A program made the translations under genes and the position numbers. Positions 1-5,587 of a DNA stretch of 7,630 nucleotides are shown here, piece by piece. Below the pieces are notes generated by a model. It was not told where the DNA came from and did not search any database. It saw nothing but the letters and a program-made list of their open reading frames with translations. Source of the DNA: an uncultured Oscillospiraceae bacterium (GTDB lineage: Bacteria; Bacillota; Clostridia; Oscillospirales; Ruminococcaceae); NCBI GenBank assembly GCA_910577365.1, contig CAJTMU010000105.1, positions 1-7,630 of the forward strand. Direction: 5' to 3'. Each line of letters opens with the position of its first letter. Positions within the stretch are counted from its first letter, which is position 1.

Positions 1-141
1 GTCAATTATGATAGTTTCAGAAGTCAGAGGGTTCTGAGGAAGCTCGGGGAGCAGCGAGTTTTCCGCAAATGCCGTTGTAAGGCATCCAAAGGACAGCGCC
101 CCCGCGGCAATCAGAGCCGTGATTTTTTTGATTATTGTCAT
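1..141 (-). CDS. Secreted protein of unknown function, N-terminal fragment (partial)
   Basis: An open frame runs from an ATG at 141-139 to the window edge with no stop (47 codons). The start is supported by GGAGA at 149-153, 7 nt upstream, and by a sigma-A-like promoter further out. The product begins MTIIKKITALIAAGALSFGC: two lysines, a hydrophobic alanine/leucine core, then TTAFA|EN, a good signal peptidase I site after residue 26. The cysteine at residue 20 is preceded by SFG rather than a normal lipobox, so a lipoprotein is less likely. The mature part visible (about 21 residues, proline- and serine-containing, ending TSETIIID) is too short to assign a family. I infer export through Sec; the function cannot be told from this fragment. 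Confidence 0.8.
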   Translation of the reverse strand, partial: MTIIKKITALIAAGALSFGCLTTAFAENSLLPELPQNPLTSETIIID

Positions 142-170
142 TTTTGATTCTCCATTCGAAAGATGATTAC

Positions 171-187
171 AATCGGATTAACCGATT
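171..187. repeat. 17-bp inverted repeat in the leader of the secreted-protein gene
   Basis: AATCGG (171-176) and CCGATT (182-187) form a perfect 6-bp dyad around a 5-base centre. It lies about 20-35 bases downstream of the -10 box at 206-211 and upstream of the Shine-Dalgarno site at 149-153. The position fits a repressor operator or a small leader hairpin. The function is inferred from position only. Confidence 0.35.
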
Positions 188-205
188 TGAAAATTGTATG
201 GGTAT

Positions 206-234
206 ATTGTCGCATATTTTTCGCGATTTGTCAA
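206..234 (-). promoter_or_regulatory. Sigma-A-type promoter for the secreted-protein gene
   Basis: On the minus strand there is a perfect TTGACA (234-229), a 17-base spacer, and GACAAT (211-206, four of six matches to TATAAT). Transcription would begin near 199, giving a leader of about 57 nt before the ATG at 141. It lies in the gap after the transporter gene, so the secreted-protein gene probably has its own transcript. Confidence 0.6.
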
Positions 235-374
235 ATGTTTTTGCATAAAAATGCTAAGTTAATTTATGGCACGGCAAGGAAACGGCTGATCAAAGCAAAT
301 TGTAAAACGAACCGTCTCGTGTGCTCCCACGTTTGAACGGAACTGCTGTGTTTTAATAACCCGCGTTTCATAAG

Positions 375-2135
375 CTAATCCGTTTTGGGCAAGGCATACT
401 TGTCTTTGTAAACGTTAAATTCGTCCATAAACTCCGATTTATCCAGACGCTTCAGCTCATTCATATATTCGTGGGTGTCAAGGCTGTTTTCCTTAATTCG
501 GATAAGGCATACCGCTATATTTGAACAATGGTCGGAAACACGCTCGAAATTAGTTAACAGGTCCTGAAGTATAAAGCCAAGCTCTATGGTGCATATTCCC
601 TTGCGAAGGCGCTCTATATGTCGTGCCTTAAGGTCGGTGCGCAGCTGGTCTATTACGTCCTCCAGCGGCTCTACTTCTTTCGCCAGCGTAACATTAGACT
701 TTATAAAGCATTCTATCGACATATTCAATATCTCGGCTACCGCATTCTTTATTATCGGTATCTCCTCCAATGCCTGCTTCGAGAATGATATCTTCTTCTG
801 ATACATCTCCTCCGCCGCCTCCACGATATTTACCGCGTGGTCTGAAATTCTCTCCAAATCGCCTATGGTATGAAGCAGATTGGAAATAACCTGACTGTCG
901 CTCACTGACAGATCCTTGGAGCTTATTTTAAGAATAAATGAACCTATTTTATCCTCATAAATGTCAATGGTGTTCTCATTGTCCACTACCTCCGCTGCTT
1001 TCTTCGGGTCATATTCCGTTACGGTATCCATTGCCGTAAGCATAGTCTGCCGCGTCAAAACCGCCATTTTATAAGCAACATTTCTGCATTGCTCGATAGC
1101 TACCGAAGGAGTATTGAGGAAACGTTCGTCCAGCATCGGCATAGCTGCGGTCTCTTCCCCGGGCTTGTCCCGAATAGTAAGGCAGGCAAGCTTTTCAAGC
1201 TGCTTTGTAAAAGGCAGGAAAACAAGAGTCGTCAGCACATTGAAAACAGTGTGTATCACCGCGATGCCAAAGGAATTAAGCGCGCTGTTCATAAACGCGA
1301 AATCAAGAAACGAGTTTAGTATATAGAACAGCGACAGGAAAATTATCGTGCCGATTATATTAAAATAAAGGTGAACGATGGCTACTCGTTTTGCGGACTT
1401 ATTAGCGCCGATGGAGGATATAAGCGCGGTCACGCAGGAGCCGATATTTGTTCCGAGAATTATCGGCAGCGCAATGGAATAGGTTATCCCGCTCGTCTTT
1501 GCAAAGGTCTGCAAAATTCCCACCGAAACGGAAGATGACTGAATAAGTGCCGTAAGCGCTGCACCGGTCACCACTCCCAATATTGGGTTTGAAAACGCAG
1601 TCATGAACTGTCCGAAAGCCTCGTTGTTCTCCAGCGGCTTCACCGCCTCGGAAATAGCATTCATTCCGAACATCAGCGTCGCAAAACCGAGCAATATAAC
1701 ACCCAGCGTTTTTTTCTTGTCAGATTTCAAAAACATCAGCATTATAATTCCGGCAACCGCCAGAACAGGCGTAAATGTGGTTGGCTTAAATAGAGAAACC
1801 CAACCCTCTCCCTCTACCGCCGAAAGACTGAGCAGCCAGCTTGTGGCGGTCGTGCCGATATTCGCGCCCATTATTACTCCGATAGCCTGCGACAGCTTCA
1901 TTATCCCGGAGTTTACAAAACCCACCATCATAACGGTTGTAGCCGCCGACGACTGTATCAGCGCCGTTACGCCAACGCCCAGCGCAACACCCTTTATCGG
2001 GTTTGAAGTGAGCTTTTCCAGCCAGCGCTCCAGATTGACTCCTGCAAATTTTTCCAACGCTCCGCTTAACGTATGCATTCCGAAAAGAAACAGCGCCAAT
2101 CCGCCAAGCATATTAAGAATATGATAAATATCCAT
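375..2135 (-). CDS. Na+/phosphate cotransporter with C-terminal PhoU-like domain (NptA/YjbB type)
   Basis: A 586-residue membrane protein of the bacterial Na/Pi-cotransporter II family, expected to couple phosphate movement to sodium across the cytoplasmic membrane. The membrane part (about residues 1-315) carries the two inverted-topology family repeats: QSSAATT at 61-67 followed by GANIGTT at 90-96, and QSSSVSV at 199-205 followed by GTNIGS at 228-233. The paired QSS motifs are the recognised substrate/ion-binding signatures. Residues about 345-550 form a helical PhoU-like domain with two metal-binding-type motifs, ERISDH (428-433) and ERVSDH (531-536). This fusion and length are usual for the family. 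The start is fixed by AGGAGAG at 2141-2147. It is monocistronic with its own promoter, and I see no strong terminator after the TAG at 375. Direction of transport (import or export, as argued for YjbB) cannot be told from sequence. Confidence 0.93.
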   Translation of the reverse strand: MDIYHILNMLGGLALFLFGMHTLSGALEKFAGVNLERWLEKLTSNPIKGVALGVGVTALIQSSAATTVMMVGFVNSGIMKLSQAIGVIMGANIGTTATSWLLSLSAVEGEGWVSLFKPTTFTPVLAVAGIIMLMFLKSDKKKTLGVILLGFATLMFGMNAISEAVKPLENNEAFGQFMTAFSNPILGVVTGAALTALIQSSSVSVGILQTFAKTSGITYSIALPIILGTNIGSCVTALISSIGANKSAKRVAIVHLYFNIIGTIIFLSLFYILNSFLDFAFMNSALNSFGIAVIHTVFNVLTTLVFLPFTKQLEKLACLTIRDKPGEETAAMPMLDERFLNTPSVAIEQCRNVAYKMAVLTRQTMLTAMDTVTEYDPKKAAEVVDNENTIDIYEDKIGSFILKISSKDLSVSDSQVISNLLHTIGDLERISDHAVNIVEAAEEMYQKKISFSKQALEEIPIIKNAVAEILNMSIECFIKSNVTLAKEVEPLEDVIDQLRTDLKARHIERLRKGICTIELGFILQDLLTNFERVSDHCSNIAVCLIRIKENSLDTHEYMNELKRLDKSEFMDEFNVYKDKYALPKTD

Positions 2136-2202
2136 GTATTCTCTCCTGTGCTTCGGTCCTCCCTGTGACCTATTCCTTCATTTTCACTTTCTTTACTTTT
2201 AT

Positions 2203-2231
2203 ATTATACAAGATTTTTACTGAATTGTATA
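2203..2231 (-). promoter_or_regulatory. Sigma-A-type promoter for the Na/Pi cotransporter gene
   Basis: Minus-strand TATACA (2231-2226, four of six matches to TTGACA), a 17-base spacer, and a perfect TATAAT (2208-2203). The start would fall near 2196, leaving a purine-rich leader of about 60 nt before the ATG at 2135. The leader is too short for a riboswitch, and I saw no clear Pho-box direct repeats. Confidence 0.65.
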
Positions 2232-2401
2232 GGGGGTTACTGTTTTTTTGTATAATTTTTTAATTATGAACAATAATTGATATGAATTGAGGTATATTAT
2301 AGCCAAATCTGCCCCTATTAGGTTAAACAAGTTAGAATAGATTTTACAATACTTTAAATAATATTTTATGCTATTAAGATAAGTTGACAAAAAGCTAATT
2401 A

Positions 2402-2571
2402 TTTAAAAGAATTTTCCGCACCGCTGCAAACAGTCTATACGTCGTTTGCGCTTTTAAGTTTTATGCAATATGCTGCTTGTTATTTTCAGTATTTATACAA
2501 ATGTTTCGCAAAATTTTCAGTTTGCGGGAAATTCATGCGTGGGTGTTCACTTTACTTCTGCCCTCAGCGCC
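2402..2571 (+). repeat. Dispersed palindromic repeat, element A (related to element B)
   Basis: The left end (2402-2425) is a 24-base exact match to 7422-7445. The right part shares ATTCATGCGTGGG (2531-2543) and, at exactly the same 20-base spacing, TCAGCGCC (2564-2571) with 7538-7550 and 7571-7578. Within it, GAATTTTCCGCA (2409-2420) pairs with TGCGGGAAATTC (2523-2534), a 12-bp terminal inverted repeat with one mismatch. The interior (about 2426-2522) is AT-rich and unlike that of element B; it contains a small dyad, GCAAAC (2426-2431) with GTTTGC (2444-2449). There is no transposase, so a non-autonomous MITE-like or REP-like element is the likeliest class. Exact boundaries are uncertain. 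Confidence 0.7.
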
Positions 2572-2720
2572 TATGACTGATCGATTTTCAAGTGATTCAT
2601 GGCGGCAAAGCACTTCTATCACCAATTGCAATTTATATTATTGGTCATGTTGCAATAACACCATAGTCTATCAATAAACACAATTTTATATAGATACAAA
2701 TTCTTTTTCCATTTTTTGAT

Positions 2721-2749
2721 GTATAAATTTTCCGAAAAAGTTAAAACTA
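2721..2749 (+). promoter_or_regulatory. Weak candidate sigma-F-type promoter for the M23 gene
   Basis: GTATA (2721-2725) matches the sigma-F -35 pattern GYWTA. After 14 bases, GTTAAAACTA (2740-2749) matches five of the six fixed positions of GGNNANANTW. The spacer is at the short end, and the leader to 2869 would be more than 100 nt. It is worth listing only because spoIIQ is a sigma-F gene in Bacillus; chance occurrence in AT-rich DNA is quite possible. Confidence 0.2.
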
Positions 2750-2757
2750 TTCACACA

Positions 2758-2846
2758 GCCCGAAATATGCAATGTCAAGTGACACTGCGGTTGGTTTTTA
2801 TTCGGGCGTTCCATAGTACGGCGCTTCCGCTGGAGAGCTTACGCCG
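2758..2846 (+). promoter_or_regulatory. Structured leader with two hairpins upstream of the M23 gene
   Basis: GCCCGAA (2758-2764) pairs with TTCGGGC (2801-2807). It encloses a dyad in which GCA (2769-2771) pairs with TGC (2786-2788) and TGTCA (2773-2777) with TGACA (2780-2784). A second hairpin pairs CGGCG (2819-2823) with CGCCG (2842-2846) and ends 8 bases before the ribosome-binding site. Neither is followed by a clean T-run, so these are not ordinary terminators. It may be a regulatory leader, a protein-binding dyad, or a worn repeat; I do not recognise a known RNA family. Confidence 0.35.
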
Positions 2847-2854
2847 AAAAAATG

Positions 2855-2860
2855 AAAGGA
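2855..2860 (+). promoter_or_regulatory. Ribosome-binding site that decides the M23 start
   Basis: AAAGGA lies 8 bases before the ATG at 2869 and only 2 bases before the in-frame ATG at 2863. The spacing favours 2869. It also excludes the long in-frame extension back to 2716, whose residues look like translated non-coding DNA. Confidence 0.7.
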
Positions 2861-2868
2861 ATATGACT

Positions 2869-3672
2869 ATGAAAAATAACAGGACAAAAAAATCCCCCCT
2901 TGGCGGGAAAGGTCTGGTGATCGCTTCGGTCGTGGGGGTCGCGGCAGCAGCGGCAGCGGTGATCTCCGCATATAACGCCACCATGTCCAGGCTTGTTCCC
3001 ACCAATGCTAACACCAACCCCGTATCCTCCAACACATGGATATTTGAGCCTGACGAGAGCGATGAAAAAAATCCCGATGAGAAGCCGAACTCAACAAAGC
3101 CCGCCGCGCCCGTAAACGTTGATGCGACCGAAGAACCCGCCGCTCCTGTCGGCGGCAGTATCACAGGAGTTCCCATTGACGAAGACGAGCCTGCGATAGC
3201 GCCCCTGTCTTCCGAGGAAGCGGGCGAAGCTCCCGCTGCGGAGGTAAATAAACCCATTACCGCAGATATCGGCAATATCATGCCGGTGGACGGCGAGGTC
3301 GCTAATCCGTTCAGCAACGGGGAGCTTGTCAAATCAACTACTCTCGGAGTATGGAAAACCCACGACGGCTGCGATATACTCTGCACACTGGGCACTGATG
3401 TGCGGGCTATGTCAGAGGGAATGGTAAAAGAAATAACCGATGACCCGCTATGGGGAGTTTACGTAGTGGTGGAGCAGTCCAATGGGCTTGAGGTACACTA
3501 CTGCGGGCTTACCAAGGAGCTTAATGTAAAAGCGGGGCAGCAGATAAACCAAGGCGAGATTATCGGCAAAACAGGCGACACCTGCCAGATAGAGATACTG
3601 GAAGAGCCGCACCTCCATCTTGGCGTGAAACAAAACGGAGAATGGATTGATCCGATGTCGGTTATTAGCTAA
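2869..3672 (+). CDS. Membrane-anchored M23/LytM-domain protein, SpoIIQ-like
   Basis: A 267-residue protein with a short basic cytoplasmic N-terminus, one alanine/valine-rich transmembrane segment (about 15-36), an acidic proline/alanine linker (about 50-130), and a C-terminal LytM/peptidase M23 domain (about 138-267). The zinc-site motif is present as H165-x3-D169 (THDGCDI), as is the H248-x-H250 pair (PHLHLG). At the position where active LytM enzymes have Y-x-H-L, this protein has YCGL (211-214), so the assisting histidine is glycine. SpoIIQ proteins vary at the same place, and the order of TM, linker, LytM domain and a D-x-L-x-G stretch (192-196) also fits SpoIIQ. In Bacillus and Clostridioides SpoIIQ, made in the forespore, pairs with SpoIIIAH across the two membranes during engulfment. 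A vegetative M23 endopeptidase is the alternative. Four cysteines (168, 172, 212, 239) are notable. It stands alone on the plus strand; ATG 2869 was chosen for its ribosome-binding site. Confidence 0.8.
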   Translation: MKNNRTKKSPLGGKGLVIASVVGVAAAAAAVISAYNATMSRLVPTNANTNPVSSNTWIFEPDESDEKNPDEKPNSTKPAAPVNVDATEEPAAPVGGSITGVPIDEDEPAIAPLSSEEAGEAPAAEVNKPITADIGNIMPVDGEVANPFSNGELVKSTTLGVWKTHDGCDILCTLGTDVRAMSEGMVKEITDDPLWGVYVVVEQSNGLEVHYCGLTKELNVKAGQQINQGEIIGKTGDTCQIEILEEPHLHLGVKQNGEWIDPMSVIS

Positions 3673-3695
3673 AATTAAGAGCCGAATGCAGCTGC

Positions 3696-3727
3696 AAAAA
3701 GAGCACCCGCGGGAATACGGGTGCTCT
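3696..3727 (-). terminator. Terminator for the minus-strand operon (hairpin 1)
   Basis: GAGCACCCG (3701-3709) pairs with CGGGTGCTC (3718-3726) across an 8-base loop, extended by A3700-T3727. On the minus strand the stem is followed by five Ts (3700-3696). On the plus strand no T-run follows, so it should act mainly on transcripts arriving from the uvrC-rsmD-coaD operon, after they have crossed element C. Confidence 0.6.
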
Positions 3728-3769
3728 AAGTCTGTATATAAAGGTTGACCTAAGGGGGATTATCTAAAA

Positions 3770-3874
3770 AAATTTCAAAATTTCCGCAAGCACGCTCGTT
3801 CGCTTCGCTTACTATGCACGATTGCGGAAACCGGTCAGAATTTTCTTCGCAAATTCTGACACTTTTTGAAATTT
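3770..3874. repeat. 105-base inverted-repeat element C between the convergent genes
   Basis: An 11-bp perfect outer stem, AAATTTCAAAA (3770-3780) with TTTTGAAATTT (3864-3874), encloses two hairpins. TTTCCGCAA (3781-3789) pairs with TTGCGGAAA (3822-3830), and GTCAGAATTT (3834-3843) pairs with AAATTCTGAC (3851-3860). Together they would fold as a three-way junction. Like A and B it contains TTTCCGCA/TGCGGAAA arms and has CATGCG just after its right stem, so it is probably a distant member of the same family, though that link is weaker. It has no coding capacity. Confidence 0.6.
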
Positions 3875-3918
3875 CATGCGACGACGTTACGTGACTTATA
3901 GGCTTTTTCTAAGAACTG

Positions 3919-3950
3919 AGAGCACCCGCAAAATGCGGGTGCTCTTTTTT
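3919..3950 (+). terminator. Terminator for the M23 gene (hairpin 2)
   Basis: GAGCACCCGCA (3920-3930) pairs perfectly with TGCGGGTGCTC (3934-3944) across an AAA loop, extended by A3919-T3945, and is followed on the plus strand by Ts to 3950. This is a textbook intrinsic terminator for the M23 transcript. Its T-run overlaps the stop codon (3951-3949) of the convergent coiled-coil gene by two bases. No T-run follows on the minus strand. Confidence 0.85.
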
Positions 3951-4470
3951 AATTTTTATTCGGAGGTGTGGGCGGTGTAGGGGGTGTAGGCGGCTGAGGC
4001 GGAGCCTGTATGTTCCCTGCGGAGCTGATGTTTTTACGCAGCATGCGCAGACCGCTCAGATCCTTTGCCATAAGTTCCTCTACCCTCGCGAGCATATTGT
4101 CCGCGTAAGAGCTGGTGGTTGAGCGCACCGCGTTTGAGTGTGCCTGCGCCTCGCTCATAAGCTCCGTTGCGCGGCGCTGCGCTTCCCTTACCAGATCATT
4201 CTGGTCAAGAAGCTCATTTCTGCGCATTTCGGCACGGCGGATTATGTCCTCCGCCTCGCGCTTTGCGTCGCTGATAATGCGGTTTTTATCCGCCACGACC
4301 TTTTTCGCCTGGTTTATCTCTCCCGGCAGCGAAAGCCTCATTTGCTGAAGAATATCCTCTATGCCATCGGCGTCCACCATGCTCTTTTTATTAAAAGGAA
4401 CGCGGGTAGCATTGCCGACTATTTCCTCTATCAATCCTATAAGATCCTCAATAGAATATGAATTATCCAT
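3949..4470 (-). CDS. Coiled-coil protein of unknown role with polyproline tail
   Basis: A 173-residue soluble protein without signal peptide or membrane segment. Residues 1-48 form a small N-terminal segment (SIEDLIGLIEEIV; a LPGEI turn at 48-52). Residues about 50-145 are a long charged heptad-rich helix, with repeated AEDIIRRAE- and ATELMSEAQA-type segments. The tail (157-170) is three PPT repeats in a proline run, ending NKN. It resembles short coiled-coil proteins often encoded beside coaD in Clostridia and labelled 'ATPase' or V-ATPase subunit H-like from coiled-coil similarity. No nucleotide-binding motif is visible, so the ATPase label is not supported. A DivIVA-like scaffold is an alternative, also unproven. 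It is last in the operon: its ATG lies 1 nt past the coaD stop, with AGGAAAGGA (4478-4486, inside coaD) as ribosome-binding site. The consecutive prolines should make translation dependent on EF-P. Confidence 0.85.
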   Translation of the reverse strand: MDNSYSIEDLIGLIEEIVGNATRVPFNKKSMVDADGIEDILQQMRLSLPGEINQAKKVVADKNRIISDAKREAEDIIRRAEMRRNELLDQNDLVREAQRRATELMSEAQAHSNAVRSTTSSYADNMLARVEELMAKDLSGLRMLRKNISSAGNIQAPPQPPTPPTPPTPPNKN

Positions 4471-4471
4471 T

Positions 4472-5014
4472 TTATTGTCCTTTCCTTAAACTGCCGTCTG
4501 CTGCTGCCGCTTTTCTCTTGGCTTCGGCAAAATCGCTTGTTAGCTTGGAACGTATCTGCTCATGAATACAGGCGGGAACATAATTTTTCAAATCGCCGTC
4601 AAACATTGCCACTTGCTTCACCATGCTTGAGGAAACAAAAGTGGTATTTAGGCTGGCGGGGATAAACACGGTTTCCGCACGGTGGTTGAGATCCTTGTTG
4701 GTATGAGCCATCTGGAACTCATACTCGAAATCCGAGGTAGCCCTTAAGCCCTTTACTATAACGTCTATGTCCTGCCTTATGTTAAAATAATCCGCAAGCA
4801 GCCCGTCATAGCTGTCTATCTCTATATTGGGTATCTCCGCTGTTGCCTTTTTCAGGAACTCGCAGCGCTCGGGTATGGTGAAGCTGTATGATTTCAGCGG
4901 GTTTATCAGCACCACAACAACCACCTTGTCAAACATCTTCGCCGCGCGCTTTATTATGTCGAGATGTCCGTTAGTAACGGGGTCGAAGCTTCCCGGGTAA
5001 ATAGCTGTCTTCAT
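4472..5014 (-). CDS. coaD: Phosphopantetheine adenylyltransferase
   Basis: CoaD transfers AMP from ATP to 4'-phosphopantetheine, giving dephospho-CoA, the penultimate step of CoA synthesis in the cytoplasm. The family nucleotidyltransferase motif is PGSFDPVTNGH at 7-17 (the T/HxGH-type ATP site, here NGH). K41 lies at the position of the substrate-binding lysine, KGLRATSDFEYEFQMA spans 88-103 (many homologues have RGLR), and SSSMVK spans 128-133. At 180 residues it is about 20 longer than usual. The extra C-terminal stretch is alanine/lysine-rich (FAEAKRKAAAADG) and contains the ribosome-binding site of the next gene. The ATG overlaps the rsmD stop as ATGA (5014-5011), pointing to translational coupling; GGGAG at 5024-5028 also serves the start. 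Confidence 0.97.
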   Translation of the reverse strand: MKTAIYPGSFDPVTNGHLDIIKRAAKMFDKVVVVVLINPLKSYSFTIPERCEFLKKATAEIPNIEIDSYDGLLADYFNIRQDIDVIVKGLRATSDFEYEFQMAHTNKDLNHRAETVFIPASLNTTFVSSSMVKQVAMFDGDLKNYVPACIHEQIRSKLTSDFAEAKRKAAAADGSLRKGQ

Positions 5015-5574
5015 TCCGTATCGCTCCCTTCCTCCGCAGCGGGGCGGTAAATGGACACCGACGTGCGGGAATGCCGCAGCAGCTTTGCCAGCTCAAACCT
5101 TCCCACTCTTTGCGGAAGCGTGCATTCCTTTTCGTGCTCGCATATTATAACGCCGTTCTCTGACATTTTTTCGGTAAGATTAGGCAGCGCCTTCCGAATC
5201 AGATTATAATTGTACGGCGGGTCGAGTATCGCAATATCAAACACTGCTTTTGTGGATTTCAGAAACGCCGAAAACGGCATATTTACTACCTTTGCCTCCC
5301 CCTCGAACCCCGTAGATTTAAGGTTATCCCTGACCGCCTTTATCGAAACCGCCGCGGAATCCACAAACCAGCACTCCGCCGCGCCGCGGCTGAGAGCCTC
5401 TATGCCGAGCTGCCCGCTGCCCGCGAAAAGGTCGAGCACCCGTCTTCCCTCTATCTCAAACTGTATCGCGCTGAAAATCGCTTCCTTTACACTGTCGGCA
5501 GTGGGGCGCACAACCTCCGTACCCTCCACTGTCACCAGCTTTCTTCCACGCGCTTTTCCCGTAATTACTCTCAT
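5011..5574 (-). CDS. rsmD: 16S rRNA (guanine(966)-N(2))-methyltransferase
   Basis: RsmD uses S-adenosylmethionine to methylate N2 of G966 in 16S rRNA during 30S assembly. The 187-residue protein has the usual family length and motifs: RVITGKARGR at 2-11, RPTADSVKEAIF at 23-34, the SAM-binding motif I VLDLFAGSGQLGIEALSRG at 46-64 (Q where A is common), an acidic VD at 71-72 after the second strand, and the catalytic DPPY at 118-121. The start lies 13 nt after the uvrC stop, with a strong GGGGGAAA site at 5578-5585. The stop overlaps the coaD start by 4 nt. The rsmD-coaD pair is a widely conserved gene order in Firmicutes. Confidence 0.97.
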   Translation of the reverse strand: MRVITGKARGRKLVTVEGTEVVRPTADSVKEAIFSAIQFEIEGRRVLDLFAGSGQLGIEALSRGAAECWFVDSAAVSIKAVRDNLKSTGFEGEAKVVNMPFSAFLKSTKAVFDIAILDPPYNYNLIRKALPNLTEKMSENGVIICEHEKECTLPQRVGRFELAKLLRHSRTSVSIYRPAAEEGSDTE

Positions 5575-5587
5575 GCTTTCCCCCGTT

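Larger units (their letters stand above)
2136..2868. other. Divergent intergenic region without a convincing gene
   Basis: This 733-base stretch separates the minus-strand transporter from the plus-strand M23 gene. From left to right it holds the transporter leader and promoter (to 2231), a very AT-rich stretch (about 2210-2400), repeat element A (about 2402-2571), a further AT-rich stretch with short dyads (attgcaa at 2625-2631 with ttgcaat at 2650-2656; accaat at 2621-2626 with attggt at 2640-2645), and a structured leader (2758-2846). Open frames here are short, lack ribosome-binding sites and resemble nothing I know. It is unusually long for two single-gene units and may have grown by repeat insertion. 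Confidence 0.7.

Noticed and set aside
300..374. A terminator for the Na/Pi cotransporter gene
   Set aside because: Only 4-5-bp dyads are present below the stop codon, and none is followed by a T-run on the minus strand.
2170..2181. A three-codon upstream frame (ATG AAG GAA TAG) in the leader of the Na/Pi cotransporter
   Set aside because: There is no convincing ribosome-binding site, and such a short frame is expected by chance in a purine-rich leader.
2296..2301. A TATAAT on the minus strand upstream of the transporter promoter
   Set aside because: No acceptable -35 lies 16-18 bases upstream; AT-rich DNA gives such hexamers by chance.
2477..2677. A 66-codon plus-strand frame inside and beyond element A
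   Set aside because: It has no ribosome-binding site, crosses the repeat boundary, and its composition is that of translated AT-rich non-coding DNA.
2716..2868. N-terminal extension of the M23 gene to a TTG at 2716
   Set aside because: The 51 extra residues do not form a signal peptide or domain, they cover the palindromic leader, and a well-placed ribosome-binding site sits at 2855-2860 before ATG 2869.
2775..3395. A 206-codon open frame on the minus strand opposite the M23 gene
   Set aside because: It is low-complexity Ser/Gly/Ala sequence mirroring the alanine/proline linker and TM segment of the real gene, with no supported start.
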